Positions 35,196 to 44,928 of a DNA stretch of 64,000 nucleotides are shown piece after piece; positions within the stretch are counted from its first letter, which is position 1, and each line of letters starts with the position of its first letter. The notes beneath the pieces were generated by a model. It had not been told where the DNA came from and made no database searches. It saw only the letters and a program-made list of their open reading frames with translations. The DNA comes from Gilliamella sp. N-G2. GTDB lineage: Bacteria; Pseudomonadota; Gammaproteobacteria; Enterobacterales; Orbaceae. A program made the position numbers and the translations under genes. The stretch is taken from NCBI RefSeq assembly GCF_002142215.1, contig NZ_NAST01000008.1:1-64000 (forward strand), written 5' to 3'.

Positions 35196-36269
35196 ATGAA
35201 ACAAATAAACAAAAAATGGATTATTATTGCAGTTGTGGTTGTTGTTATCGGATTTATCTTGTGGCAACAGTTTAAACCTGATGGCTATGGTTCAGATTTT
35301 ACTAGTGGTAATGGGCGTATTGAAGCGACTGAAATTAACATCTCTACTAAATTAGCTGGTAGAATTGAGAAAATTAATGTTGATGAAGGTGATTTTGTCA
35401 CTGCTGGCCAACCGCTAGTCATTATGCAAACTGATACTTTACAAGCGCAACTAAATGAAGCCCAAGCTCAGTATCGACAAGCAATGAGTAATGAATCAAC
35501 ATCAAAAGCACAAGTGGCCTTAAAAATGAGTGATAAAGTTGCTGCTTTAGCTGGTGTTACTCAAAAAGAAAGTGACTTAGATAATGCAAACAAACATTTA
35601 GAACGTACCGCAGCGCTTTATAAAAAAGGAGCTATTTCAGTTCAACAATTTGATGATGATACAGCTAAAGTTAATAGTGCTAAAGCCGCGTTAGATTCGG
35701 CTAAATCACAAGTTTCTGCCGCTGATGCAGCTATTGAAGCTGCTCAAGCTGGTGTAGAAAGTGCTCAATCAGCAATTAAAGTTGCACAAGCCAATATCAA
35801 TCAAATACAAGCGGATATTGATGACAGTACCTTAACTGCTCCAGTTGATGGACGTATTCAGTATCGTATTGCCCAACCTGGTGAAGTTTTACCTTCAGGC
35901 GGAAAAGTATTAAATCTAGTCAATCTGTCTGATGTTTATTTGACTTTCTTTTTACCAGAAATGATTGCTGGAAAAGTAGGAATTGGTGATGAAGTAAGAT
36001 TAGTGTTGGATGCCTTACCTGGTAAAGCTATTTCAGCCAAAATTTCATTTGTATCTAGCGTTGCACAATTTACGCCTAAAACTGTTGAAACCAAAGATGA
36101 ACGTCAAAAATTGATGTTTAGAGTTAAAGCACAATTAAGCCCAGAATTGTTAAGATGTTATATTACACATGTTAAAACCGGTCTTCCTGGTGCTGCATGG
36201 GTTAGACTTGATCCTAATACGGAGTGGCCTGCTGGTTTATCTGATGTTGCTAAATGCCAAACAAAATAA
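35196..36269 (+). CDS. yhiI: HlyD-type periplasmic adaptor YhiI
   Basis: This 357-aa protein has one N-terminal anchor (WIIIAVVVVVIGFILW), a lipoyl/biotinyl-type half (GRIEKINVDEGDFVTAGQPL), a long Ala/Gln-rich coiled coil (about residues 75-205) and a beta-barrel half (TAPVDGRIQYRIAQPGEVL). This is the membrane fusion protein layout. It links an inner-membrane ABC exporter to an outer-membrane channel. ATG 35196 is preferred over GTG 35187. It heads the yhiI-rbbA-yhhJ operon. Confidence 0.9.
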   Translation: MKQINKKWIIIAVVVVVIGFILWQQFKPDGYGSDFTSGNGRIEATEINISTKLAGRIEKINVDEGDFVTAGQPLVIMQTDTLQAQLNEAQAQYRQAMSNESTSKAQVALKMSDKVAALAGVTQKESDLDNANKHLERTAALYKKGAISVQQFDDDTAKVNSAKAALDSAKSQVSAADAAIEAAQAGVESAQSAIKVAQANINQIQADIDDSTLTAPVDGRIQYRIAQPGEVLPSGGKVLNLVNLSDVYLTFFLPEMIAGKVGIGDEVRLVLDALPGKAISAKISFVSSVAQFTPKTVETKDERQKLMFRVKAQLSPELLRCYITHVKTGLPGAAWVRLDPNTEWPAGLSDVAKCQTK

Positions 36270-36282
36270 TTGGAGATAGCAT

Positions 36283-39084
36283 ATGTCAGAATCGGATAAA
36301 AAGGATTTGACGTTACTTGCTGAAGGTAAAACTACTGAAGATGCAGTTGTCAATGTCAGTAATGTAACATTACATTATAAAAAAACTTGTGCATTGAATG
36401 ATGTCAGTATTGCCATCCCACCAAGATGCATGGTGGGATTGATTGGTCCCGATGGAGTGGGTAAATCGAGTCTATTGTCTTTGATAGCTGGCGCGCATGT
36501 CATCCAAGAAGGATTAGTTTACGTTTTAGATGGGGATATGAAAGATAAAATTCATCGTCAAAACGTATGTACCCGTATTGCTTATATGCCACAAGGATTA
36601 GGCAAAAATCTTTATCCAACACTGTCAGTCGAAGAAAATTTACAATTTTTTGCCCGTTTATTTGGTAATGATGCAGCCGAAAGACGGCGACGTATCGATG
36701 AGTTAACCAAAAGTACCGGCTTATATCCTTTCTTATCTCGGCCTGCAGGTCGTCTTTCTGGTGGGATGAAACAAAAGGTAAGTTTATGTTCGGCTTTAAT
36801 TCATGACCCCGATTTACTGATTCTTGATGAACCAACAACCGGTGTCGATCCACTTTCTCGTGCACAATTTTGGCAACTCATTAATAAAATCCGTGAGCAA
36901 CGTCCACAAATGAGTGTCATTGTTGCTACCGCGTATATGGATGAGGCACAAAACTTTGATTGGTTAGTGGCAATGTATGGCGGTAAGATCCTCGAAACAG
37001 GTACACCACAAGCGTTGTTAGCCAAAACAGCAAAAGATAATTTAGATGATGCTTTTATTCAATTAATGCCTGAAGATGCTAGAGAAGGTTATCAGGCCGT
37101 TGAAATTCCACCATTAGATTTAAATCAAGATTTAAAAGTAGCAATCGAAGCAAAAGGATTAACTAAGCAATTTGGCGATTTTATTGCGGTTGATCATGTT
37201 AATTTTTCCATAAAACAAGGTGAGATTTTTGGTTTTTTAGGATCAAATGGTTGCGGTAAATCAACCACCATGAAGATGTTAACTGGTCTATTACCAATTT
37301 CGTCAGGTGAAGCGTGGTTATTTGGGAAACCGGTTGATGCCAGTGATATTAATGTAAGACGCCATTTAGGTTATATGTCGCAGGCGTTCTCACTTTATAG
37401 TGAGTTGACGGTTGAACAAAACCTCGTTTTACATGCTCGTCTATTTGGTATTGAAGAAAGTAAAATACCAGCACGAGTCGAGGAGTTGGTTAAGCGTTTT
37501 GGTCTGGAAAATGAATTAAAAAGTTTACCAGATAGTCTACCGTTAGGCGTTAAGCAAAGACTTTCTTTATCGGTCGCTGTGGTTCACAACCCTGAAATAC
37601 TTATTCTTGATGAACCTACTTCTGGCGTTGATCCGATTGCTCGTGATGACTTTTGGCGTTTAATTATTGAACTTTCTCGAAAAGATAAAGTCACCGTATT
37701 TATCACTACCCACTTTATGAATGAAGCGGCTCGTTGTGATCGGATCTCATTAATGCATGCTGGGAAGGTTTTAGCCAGCGATACGCCAGATAATATCATT
37801 CATTCCAAAAATGCGAAAACCCTTGAAGAGGCCTTTATTCGATATTTAGTTGATGCTGGTGCTGATGATACAAACAATGATGAAAAAGCTAGCGAAATGC
37901 CTAAAGCCGTAACTAATGATAATGAGCAAGTTAAAGTCAATGCGCATCATTTACAAGGATTCAGTTTAACTCGTTTGATTGGTTGTTTGTGGCGTGAAAC
38001 ACTTGAGTTATCTCGTGATCCATTGCGCGCTTTATTGGCACTGTTAGGTTCAGCGATATTAATGTTGGTGATGGGCTATGGTATCACGATGGATGTTGAG
38101 GACTTAAATTTTGCAGTATTAGATCGTGATCAAACGATTACCAGTCAAAACTATATTACTAATTTATCTGGCTCTAAGCGTTATTTTATTGAGAAACCTC
38201 CAATCATTGATTATGATGATATGGACCATAGAATGAGAAGTAATGAGATAGCGTTGGCGATTGAAATTCCACCTAATTTTGGCCGTGATATTCAACGCGG
38301 TGATCCAGTTAATATCGGTATCTGGATTGATGGAGCCATGCCGTTACGTGCCGACACGATTAAAGGATATGTACAAGGTATGCACCTTGCGTGGTTAAGT
38401 GACAAAATAAAAACCACTACCGGCACCGAATCTAGCTCATTGGCAAATATTGAGACCCGTTATCGTTATAATCCGGATATTAAAAGTTTGCAAGCGATGG
38501 TGCCTGCGGTCATTCCTATTTTACTCTTAATGATTCCGTCAATGTTAGCGGCATTATCCGTAGTGCGTGAAAAAGAGATGGGATCAATAATTAACTTATA
38601 TGTAACGCCTGTTACTCGAACTGAGTTTTTATTAGGTAAACAAGTTCCTTATATTGTTATTTCGATGCTTAGTTTCTTATTATTGTTGCTTATGGCGGTT
38701 ACTATATTTGGCGTACCGATAAAAGGCAGTTTGCTAACTTTATGTTTAGCTGGATTAGCTTATTGTATTATTGCTACTGGTTTTGGTTTACTTGCCTCAA
38801 CTGTCACACGTAGTCAAATTGCAGTTATATTTTTAACCTGTGTTGGTACTATGTTACCGGCGATACAATTTTCGGGGTTACTCAATCCAGTAGCATCACT
38901 AGAAGGGAGTGGGCGATATATTGGTGAAGTCTATCCAACTACCCATATGCTTATTATTGCTCGGGGTGTTTTCAATAAGGCATTAGGATTTTTTGATTTA
39001 CATAACTCGATATTTACCTTACTGATTACTATTCCTATTATACTTGGTGCAAGTATATTCCTCCTCAAGAAACAAGAAGGATAG
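36283..39084 (+). CDS. rbbA: RbbA: double ABC ATPase fused to an ABC-2 permease
   Basis: This 933-aa protein has two ATPase domains, with Walker [10 protein letters not shown] (about residue 54) and [10 protein letters not shown] (about 326), signatures [10 protein letters not shown] and LGVKQRLS, and Walker [14 protein letters not shown] and [13 protein letters not shown]. Its last 370 residues hold an ABC-2 permease with about six TM segments. The second signature lacks the usual SGG. E. coli RbbA (911 aa) binds ribosomes and has ATPase activity; context says it is also an exporter with YhiI and YhhJ. Start ATG follows TTGGAG. Confidence 0.93.
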   Translation: MSESDKKDLTLLAEGKTTEDAVVNVSNVTLHYKKTCALNDVSIAIPPRCMVGLIGPDGVGKSSLLSLIAGAHVIQEGLVYVLDGDMKDKIHRQNVCTRIAYMPQGLGKNLYPTLSVEENLQFFARLFGNDAAERRRRIDELTKSTGLYPFLSRPAGRLSGGMKQKVSLCSALIHDPDLLILDEPTTGVDPLSRAQFWQLINKIREQRPQMSVIVATAYMDEAQNFDWLVAMYGGKILETGTPQALLAKTAKDNLDDAFIQLMPEDAREGYQAVEIPPLDLNQDLKVAIEAKGLTKQFGDFIAVDHVNFSIKQGEIFGFLGSNGCGKSTTMKMLTGLLPISSGEAWLFGKPVDASDINVRRHLGYMSQAFSLYSELTVEQNLVLHARLFGIEESKIPARVEELVKRFGLENELKSLPDSLPLGVKQRLSLSVAVVHNPEILILDEPTSGVDPIARDDFWRLIIELSRKDKVTVFITTHFMNEAARCDRISLMHAGKVLASDTPDNIIHSKNAKTLEEAFIRYLVDAGADDTNNDEKASEMPKAVTNDNEQVKVNAHHLQGFSLTRLIGCLWRETLELSRDPLRALLALLGSAILMLVMGYGITMDVEDLNFAVLDRDQTITSQNYITNLSGSKRYFIEKPPIIDYDDMDHRMRSNEIALAIEIPPNFGRDIQRGDPVNIGIWIDGAMPLRADTIKGYVQGMHLAWLSDKIKTTTGTESSSLANIETRYRYNPDIKSLQAMVPAVIPILLLMIPSMLAALSVVREKEMGSIINLYVTPVTRTEFLLGKQVPYIVISMLSFLLLLLMAVTIFGVPIKGSLLTLCLAGLAYCIIATGFGLLASTVTRSQIAVIFLTCVGTMLPAIQFSGLLNPVASLEGSGRYIGEVYPTTHMLIIARGVFNKALGFFDLHNSIFTLLITIPIILGASIFLLKKQEG

Positions 39085-39089
39085 ATATT

Positions 39090-40220
39090 ATGCAAAGTTT
39101 TATTAATATTTATCGCTTAGGTATTAAAGAGTTATGGGGATTGATTCGTGATCCAATCATGTTACTGTTAATCGCCTATTGCTTTACACTGGATATTTAT
39201 ACCGCAGCTACCGCAACTTCAGACTCGCTTCATCATGCTTCAATTGCTGTGGTTGATGAAGATGATTCACCGTTATCTAGGCAAATTATCGCAGCGCTTT
39301 ATCCACCAATGTTTAATAAGCCAGTTAAATTAAATTCAATGGATGAAGTTGATCGTGGAATGGATACCGATAGTTATACTTTTGCATTAAATATACCACC
39401 TAATTTTCAACGTGATGTGTTAAATAACCAAAGTCCAGAAATTCAACTTAATATTGATGCAACCCGAATGGGACAGGCTTTTGTAGGTAATGGTTATATT
39501 ACGCAAATTGTCACCAGCGAAATAACTAAATACTTTAATCAAATTGATAAACCAACCAGTTTGCCGGTTAACATTGAGGTTCATGCGGCCTTTAATCCTA
39601 ATTTAACCCGTTCTTGGTTTGGTTCTGTCATGGAGATTATTAATATTGTTACCACATTGTCGATTATTTTAACTGGTGCGGCGTTAATGAAAGAGCGCGA
39701 GCATGGTACTATCGATCACTTGTTGTCAATGCCTGTGACACCATTTCAAATCATGATTTCTAAAGTTTGGTCTATGGGGCTGGTGGTATTAGTTTCGACT
39801 TGGGGGGCACTGTTAGTCGTTGTCCATGGTTGGTTAAATGTACCAATTGAGGGCTCGATTACCTTATTTTTAATTGGTGCTGCTTTGCATTTATTCGTGA
39901 CAACGTCACTAGGTATCTTTATGGCGACGGTGGCTAAATCAACCGCACAATTTGCGATGCTATTTATTTTGATTCTTCTACCGTTACAGATGCTTTCAGG
40001 TGGTAGTACGCCAAGAGAAAGTATGCCGGAAGTGGTGCAAAATATTATGTTATTTGCACCAACAACTCATTTTGTCGAATTAGGGCAGGCAATTTTATAT
40101 CGAGGGGCTGGTTTAAGTGTGGTTTGGACCTCGTATGCGTGGTTATTAGGAATTGGTAGTGTATTTTTCCTTATTGCGCTTAAACGTTTTCGTAGTTCAA
40201 TTGTTAATATGGGCTCTTAA
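39090..40220 (+). CDS. yhhJ: ABC-2 type permease YhhJ
   Basis: This 376-aa permease starts 5 bases after rbbA. It has an N-terminal TM segment, a large periplasmic loop (about residues 45-170) and five C-terminal TM segments with MKEREHGTIDHLLSMPVTPFQIM, the usual ABC-2 coupling motif. With the RbbA permease half it would form the exporter channel. Substrate unknown. Confidence 0.92.
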   Translation: MQSFINIYRLGIKELWGLIRDPIMLLLIAYCFTLDIYTAATATSDSLHHASIAVVDEDDSPLSRQIIAALYPPMFNKPVKLNSMDEVDRGMDTDSYTFALNIPPNFQRDVLNNQSPEIQLNIDATRMGQAFVGNGYITQIVTSEITKYFNQIDKPTSLPVNIEVHAAFNPNLTRSWFGSVMEIINIVTTLSIILTGAALMKEREHGTIDHLLSMPVTPFQIMISKVWSMGLVVLVSTWGALLVVVHGWLNVPIEGSITLFLIGAALHLFVTTSLGIFMATVAKSTAQFAMLFILILLPLQMLSGGSTPRESMPEVVQNIMLFAPTTHFVELGQAILYRGAGLSVVWTSYAWLLGIGSVFFLIALKRFRSSIVNMGS

Positions 40221-40289
40221 TTTTATTAATAATAATGTGCAAAAATTAACTTTATTTGTACTTAACAATTTAGATTATTAAAGTTTTTT

Positions 40290-40715
40290 ATGAAAAAGAT
40301 TCATTTACAAAAATATATTATTGCAATTTTAACTGTTATTACTATTCCTTTTGCAATGGCCGAGTCTTCAGATAATGTTGATAATAACACAACTGAAGCT
40401 ATTCCCGTCTATAATGTGAAGGAAGAATTTTTAGATATCAATAACAAGGCAACTGAATTTATTACCGCTTATAATAAAGCGCATCATACTAATTTACATA
40501 ATGTCGAAGTAAATGGAAAAGATTATTTACCTCGTTGTCTTGTACCATTAAAAGCTGGTTGGAAGAAAGCTGAAGTTCATGGCGGTAAAATTCCTTTTCG
40601 ATATGTTATTTCTATTTCTTGTGAAAAATCGAAGGATGATAGATATAGAAAAAAATGGGATATTGATGTGCATGTTCGCAATGAACAAGGTAATTCAATT
40701 CAATCAATTGATTAA
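40290..40715 (+). CDS. exported protein of unknown function
   Basis: This 141-aa protein has a signal peptide (cleavage after AMA, about residue 24) and a mature part with one possible disulfide (RCLVP and ISCEK). Residues 50-141 contain FITAYNKAHHTNLHNV and WDIDVHVRNEQG, a small alpha/beta domain. It lies 70 bases past yhhJ and may share its transcript. No family recognised. Confidence 0.65.
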   Translation: MKKIHLQKYIIAILTVITIPFAMAESSDNVDNNTTEAIPVYNVKEEFLDINNKATEFITAYNKAHHTNLHNVEVNGKDYLPRCLVPLKAGWKKAEVHGGKIPFRYVISISCEKSKDDRYRKKWDIDVHVRNEQGNSIQSID

Positions 40716-40743
40716 ATTATTATCTTAGCGGTTAATCCGTTAT

Positions 40744-42009
40744 CTATTTTACAAAAGGTAACTCGTCCCAACGAGTCGTATATCGTTGGCTAAGTCGCTC
40801 TCGCTTGATTTGCCATGCTGCAGTTTGTCTGATACCGCCTAAATGAATAGTGTTTTTTCCCATTTTCTGATTAATGTAATCCATGGTTTTCATTAATTGT
40901 TCACTTTTGTGTTTTTCAGTTGCTGATGTTTCAGCTGTAAATAAATCCGATTGGCAATAATTATCTTTAGTTTTTAAATCAAGTAACATCACACCTGATT
41001 TCATAAATAAAAAACCTGGTTTATAAATGGATTGTAATCCTTTTTGGGCTGCATGAATAATAAGTCTTGAATCATCGGTCGCCGATAATAATGGCACCAC
41101 AATTGACGGATTATATTGCACTAATTCAGGTCGAAATCGATTAGTTTTTAAAAATACCAGTACGGCATTAGCAACTGATTTTTGCTTTCTCAATTTTTCT
41201 GCGCCACGGCTTGCATGCACACGAATTGCTTCTTGTATATCAAATAGATCATTGGTTAAATGACCAAAACTACGTGATGTCATAATATTTTTTTTAGCTG
41301 TATGCAGATCATCTAATTCAATACAATTCATACCACGTAACTCAAGTATGGTACGCTCAAGGACAACAGAAAATGACAGTCTAATTTGTTTTAAATTTGC
41401 TTGATGTAAATCCCAAGCGGTATGAATACCTAGTTCTTTTAATCTTTGCGTAATTCGCCAACCAACGCCCCATATATCTGCAACTGAGAATTGCTTTAAG
41501 ATAGTTATTTTTTCTTCCTGATCCGTCGGAAAACAATAAACACCTTGATGAATAGGGTGTTTTTTGGCGATATGATTAGCTAATTTTGCTAGCGTGCGAG
41601 TTGTAGCAATCCCGATACTGACAGGGATACCCGTATCTCGTTTTACTATTGCTTTTAAATTTTGACAATGACTTAAAACATGGCTAAACCCGTTTAGATG
41701 AATGAAAGCCTCATCGATCGAATAGAGCTCGATATCCGCAGTATAATGGCGAACGGTATCAAATACTCGCTGACTCATATCACCATAAAGTTCATAATTA
41801 GAGCTTAGTAAGGTAATTTTTTTTTGAATATGGGAGGGGATTTGATAGGCAGGCATGCCCATCGCGACTAACGGTTTGAGTTCATTAGAGCGAGCTATTA
41901 CACAACCATCATTATTTGAAAGAATACCAATTGGTTTTCCTTCTAATTTGGGATTAAATACCCGTTCACAAGATGCGTAAAAATTATTACAATCAATTAA
42001 GCCAATCAT
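40744..42009 (-). CDS. umuC: DNA polymerase V catalytic subunit UmuC
   Basis: This 421-aa Y-family polymerase (E. coli UmuC has 422) starts IGLIDCNNFYASCERVF, with catalytic acidic residues there and in IELYSIDEAFIHL (about residue 100). The HhH region GVGWRITQRLKELGI and the little-finger block TSRSFGHLTNDL follow. It copies damaged DNA with UmuD'. Start overlaps umuD by 4 bases (ATGA), so the pair is translationally coupled. Confidence 0.95.
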   Translation of the reverse strand: MIGLIDCNNFYASCERVFNPKLEGKPIGILSNNDGCVIARSNELKPLVAMGMPAYQIPSHIQKKITLLSSNYELYGDMSQRVFDTVRHYTADIELYSIDEAFIHLNGFSHVLSHCQNLKAIVKRDTGIPVSIGIATTRTLAKLANHIAKKHPIHQGVYCFPTDQEEKITILKQFSVADIWGVGWRITQRLKELGIHTAWDLHQANLKQIRLSFSVVLERTILELRGMNCIELDDLHTAKKNIMTSRSFGHLTNDLFDIQEAIRVHASRGAEKLRKQKSVANAVLVFLKTNRFRPELVQYNPSIVVPLLSATDDSRLIIHAAQKGLQSIYKPGFLFMKSGVMLLDLKTKDNYCQSDLFTAETSATEKHKSEQLMKTMDYINQKMGKNTIHLGGIRQTAAWQIKRERLSQRYTTRWDELPFVK

Positions 42010-42452
42010 GAGTGTCCCCGTTTACGTAGGGAATGAATGGTATGTATTACCACTCCCCAAATATGTACGTCTTTGCCAACTAATGAAATTGGAGGGTAAA
42101 GTTTATTGCCAGACAATAAATGATGTTCGCCATTAATAAAACTTAAACATTTACAGGTTAATTCACCATCCACAGCAGCAACAACAATATCATCTATTTT
42201 CGGTTGTAAAGATCGGTCGACAACAAGGAGATCACCACTATAAATGCCATAATCAATCATTGAGTCACCAATCGCTTTAATATAGTAAGTTGCACTAGGA
42301 TGCTTCACTAAATGACTTGTTAGATCTAGTTTTGTTTCTAAATAATCATCAGCAGGAGATGGAAATCCAGCTCTTACTGGTGTATCAACTAAAGGTAAAT
42401 AAGCAGTGAGCGAACTATTAGCTTGCCCAAGGACAACACAATATTTATTCAA
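42006..42452 (-). CDS. umuD: UmuD, RecA-cleavable subunit of DNA polymerase V
   Basis: This 148-aa S24-family protein has the cleavage site Ala28-Gly29 in VRAGFPSP, catalytic Ser64 in GDSMIDYGIYSGD and Lys101 in LTCKCL. RecA-stimulated self-cleavage yields UmuD'. The N-terminus before the cut is a little longer than in E. coli. A LexA-type box lies 65-80 bases upstream. Confidence 0.93.
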   Translation of the reverse strand: MNKYCVVLGQANSSLTAYLPLVDTPVRAGFPSPADDYLETKLDLTSHLVKHPSATYYIKAIGDSMIDYGIYSGDLLVVDRSLQPKIDDIVVAAVDGELTCKCLSFINGEHHLLSGNKLYPPISLVGKDVHIWGVVIHTIHSLRKRGHS

Positions 42453-42516
42453 GAAAAGACTCCGAAAAATTAATAAAAACGAATAGTGCCGGATTATTCG
42501 TATTAAAAATAATTAT

Positions 42517-42532
42517 ATGTATAAATATACAG
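42517..42532 (-). promoter_or_regulatory. LexA box of umuDC
   Basis: On the minus strand CTGTATATTTATACAT, preceded by TA, fits the LexA consensus at all but one key position (ACAT for ACAG). It lies 65 bases from the umuD start. Confidence 0.88.
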
Positions 42533-42633
42533 TATAAAATACTTAATTCAATAAAAACGAGTGTAAAAAAATAAAAATAGATTATTAAAAAAAGATAATT
42601 TGTTACTTTACAACTGACTAAAATTTAATTAGC

Positions 42634-42713
42634 ATAGCGCGCTATTATAAGTAGCAAAGGAGATTTTTATTATGATTTGTTTAACAAACCTTTGCAGGTT
42701 GATCCGCCAATAA
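42634..42713 (+). other. possible leader peptide region upstream of rtcB2
   Basis: A 13-codon ORF at 42672-42713 (MICLTNLCRLIRQ) has a strong ribosome site, AAAGGAG at 42656-42662, 9 bases before the ATG. Upstream, ATAGCGCGCTAT (42634-42645) is a perfect 12-bp palindrome overlapping TATTAT, a possible -10. The ORF is followed by 281 bases without a gene before rtcB2. It may be a regulatory leader or chance; base pairing between AACCT and AGGTT inside the ORF is short. Confidence 0.4.
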
Positions 42714-42994
42714 TTAAGTAACTTTTTCTATTCTTACTTCAATTCACTTAGCTGATCTTTGCCTGCCAATTAATTTATACCCATTGTTTAAAGATAACTT
42801 GATATCGTTCAAGTAAAACCAATTATTGATAAATCGTATTGAGAGTGATCGTATTGTCACTGGATAAAATTAAACATTTCTTAACGATTAATGTTAAGTT
42901 GCGTATGCGTTTTATTTGATGGGTTCATTTAAAAATTTGTCTTTAAACAGTATTGAAAAAAATAACAATAATATTTATTTAAATGGATTGATAT

Positions 42995-44083
42995 ATGGAC
43001 AATTCTATACAGGTGCTATCAGATAAAACGTGGTTAATAGCATCTAAAAATACCTGGATCGAAGGTTTAGCAATACAACAATTACTGACAACAGCTAATT
43101 TACCTAATATGGTTAAAGTAATGGGGATGCCCGATCTTCATCCAGGCAAAGGCTATCCAATAGGCGCAGCATATTTAAGTCGTGAAATAATTTATCCGGC
43201 ATTAATTGGTAGCGATATCGGCTGTGGCATGGGATTTTGGCAAACTGACATTAACCTTGCCAAATTGAGTATTGATAAGTTAGAAAAGCAAATAGGGAAT
43301 ATTGATTTGCCTGATACTCGTCACAAATATAATTTAGGTACTATTGGTGGCGGTAATCATTTTGCTGAAATTCAAAAAGTCAGTAAGATTTTTGATGCAA
43401 CATTATTTAATCAATACCAACTTAATGCCAAAAAACTGTTTTTATTAGTGCATAGTGGCTCAAGAGGTTTAGGACATGCTATTTTGCAAAATCAATTATC
43501 ACGCTTTGGTTATCAAGGCTTAGCAGATGATAGTGATGATGCATTAAATTATATTGAAAAACATGATAATGCAGTTGCTTTTGCAAGATTAAATCGTCAA
43601 GTTGTGGCGGAAAGATTAATGACCAATTTGAATACTCAAGGCCATGAAGTACTTAATGTTTGTCACAATTTTTTACAAAAAGTCACTATAGATAAACAGA
43701 GCTATTGGTTACATCGAAAAGGTGCATCGTCGGCAATGGATGAACTGGTGATTGTGCCTGGTTCACGAGGTGATTACAGCTATCTTGTCAAACCGATTCA
43801 ACGAGATGATCTACTTATGTCATTAGCACATGGTGCTGGGCGTAAATGGCGTCGAGCTAACTGTAAAGGTAAGTTGGATAATCGCTATTCAATGCAAGAA
43901 CTCAAACGGACTAAACTAGGTAGTCGTGTTATTTGTGAAGATAGTAGCCTTATTTTTGAAGAAGCGCCGCAAGCTTATAAATCAATTGATAGTGTAATTG
44001 AATCAATGCAGCAAGCTAATATTGTTACTGTCATTGCACAATTGACACCAATATTGAACTATAAAACACAGGGAGGTCACTGA
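42995..44083 (+). CDS. rtcB2: RtcB-family RNA ligase (RtcB2), PrfH partner
   Basis: This 362-aa protein is of the short RtcB type found with PrfH. Metal and guanylate residues appear in [26 protein letters not shown] (Cys metal ligand), [32 protein letters not shown] and [12 protein letters not shown]. RtcB joins 3'-phosphate or cyclic phosphate RNA ends to 5'-OH ends. With PrfH it is thought to repair 16S rRNA cut in the decoding centre. It overlaps prfH by one base (TGATG). Confidence 0.9.
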   Translation: MDNSIQVLSDKTWLIASKNTWIEGLAIQQLLTTANLPNMVKVMGMPDLHPGKGYPIGAAYLSREIIYPALIGSDIGCGMGFWQTDINLAKLSIDKLEKQIGNIDLPDTRHKYNLGTIGGGNHFAEIQKVSKIFDATLFNQYQLNAKKLFLLVHSGSRGLGHAILQNQLSRFGYQGLADDSDDALNYIEKHDNAVAFARLNRQVVAERLMTNLNTQGHEVLNVCHNFLQKVTIDKQSYWLHRKGASSAMDELVIVPGSRGDYSYLVKPIQRDDLLMSLAHGAGRKWRRANCKGKLDNRYSMQELKRTKLGSRVICEDSSLIFEEAPQAYKSIDSVIESMQQANIVTVIAQLTPILNYKTQGGH

Positions 44084-44703
44084 TGGCTTTGTTGTTTTTT
44101 TCTTCTGCTAGAGGGCCCGATGAGTGTACTTTAGCAGTTGCTAAAGCGGTAACGCAATTTTTAAAAGAGGCTGAACAACAGTCACTAACCACTGAAATTA
44201 TCGAAAGCGTATTGGGTGATAAACCCAATACTTTTCGATCAGTATTACTATCGATCGAAGGTGTTGAATGTGACCAATTAATTCAACGTTGGTTAGGTAC
44301 AATACAATGGATCTGTCAAAGTCCTTATCGCCCAAACCATAAGCGAAAAAATTGGTTTTTTGGAGTAACTTGTTTAGCAAACCCTATGGAGTTAAATGAC
44401 AATACCATTGAATTTACCACTACGAAATCATCTGGAGCAGGTGGTCAACATGTTAATAAAACTGAATCAGCGGTACGAGCGACACATTTAGCAACAGGAA
44501 TTAGTGTTAAAGTACAAACCGAACGTAGTCAACATGCAAATAAACGGTTAGCTAAATTGTTATTGGCACATAAATTAGCTGAATATGCAGCTGAACAAAC
44601 CCAGCAGCAAAAAAATATCCGTCAACAATTTCACTATTCTATATTGAGAGGCAACAGCCAATTGGTCTTTTACGGTGAAAAGTTTCAGCAGAGAAAAGAC
44701 TGA
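44083..44703 (+). CDS. prfH: peptide chain release factor homolog PrfH
   Basis: This 206-aa protein is a class I release-factor homologue without the codon-recognition domain. The GGQ tripeptide that drives peptidyl-tRNA hydrolysis is in [20 protein letters not shown] (about residue 120), followed by [17 protein letters not shown]. The N-terminal 85 residues are PrfH-specific. It is thought to free peptides from ribosomes damaged in the decoding centre so that RtcB2 can reseal the rRNA. One-base overlap with rtcB2 shows coupling. Confidence 0.9.
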   Translation: MALLFFSSARGPDECTLAVAKAVTQFLKEAEQQSLTTEIIESVLGDKPNTFRSVLLSIEGVECDQLIQRWLGTIQWICQSPYRPNHKRKNWFFGVTCLANPMELNDNTIEFTTTKSSGAGGQHVNKTESAVRATHLATGISVKVQTERSQHANKRLAKLLLAHKLAEYAAEQTQQQKNIRQQFHYSILRGNSQLVFYGEKFQQRKD

Positions 44704-44711
44704 AAAAATAA

Positions 44712-44745
44712 ATCCGTCGGTTCTATAACGGCGGATAATTTTGTT
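44712..44745 (+). terminator. terminator of the rtcB2-prfH operon
   Basis: ATCCGTCG (44712-44719) pairs with CGGCGGAT (44729-44736), with one G-U pair, followed by AATTTTGTTT. Confidence 0.7.
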
Positions 44746-44928
44746 TAATTATTGTTTTAATTTAAGTTAATCTCTATAAATAATCTTAGGTATTAAATTA
44801 CTATCGATAAGTGATATTCACTGATAAAAATAATCATGATTAATGTTGTTATTTATACGGCTAATGACTAATATTAATGATAACTAGTTTTATAAATTAT
44901 ATTTTTTGAGGATAGGAATGAGGATATG

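Noticed and set aside
44810-44822. AGTGATATTCACT as a CRP site for the tannase-family gene
   Set aside because: The spacer between the half-sites is 3 bases, not 6, so CRP would not fit.
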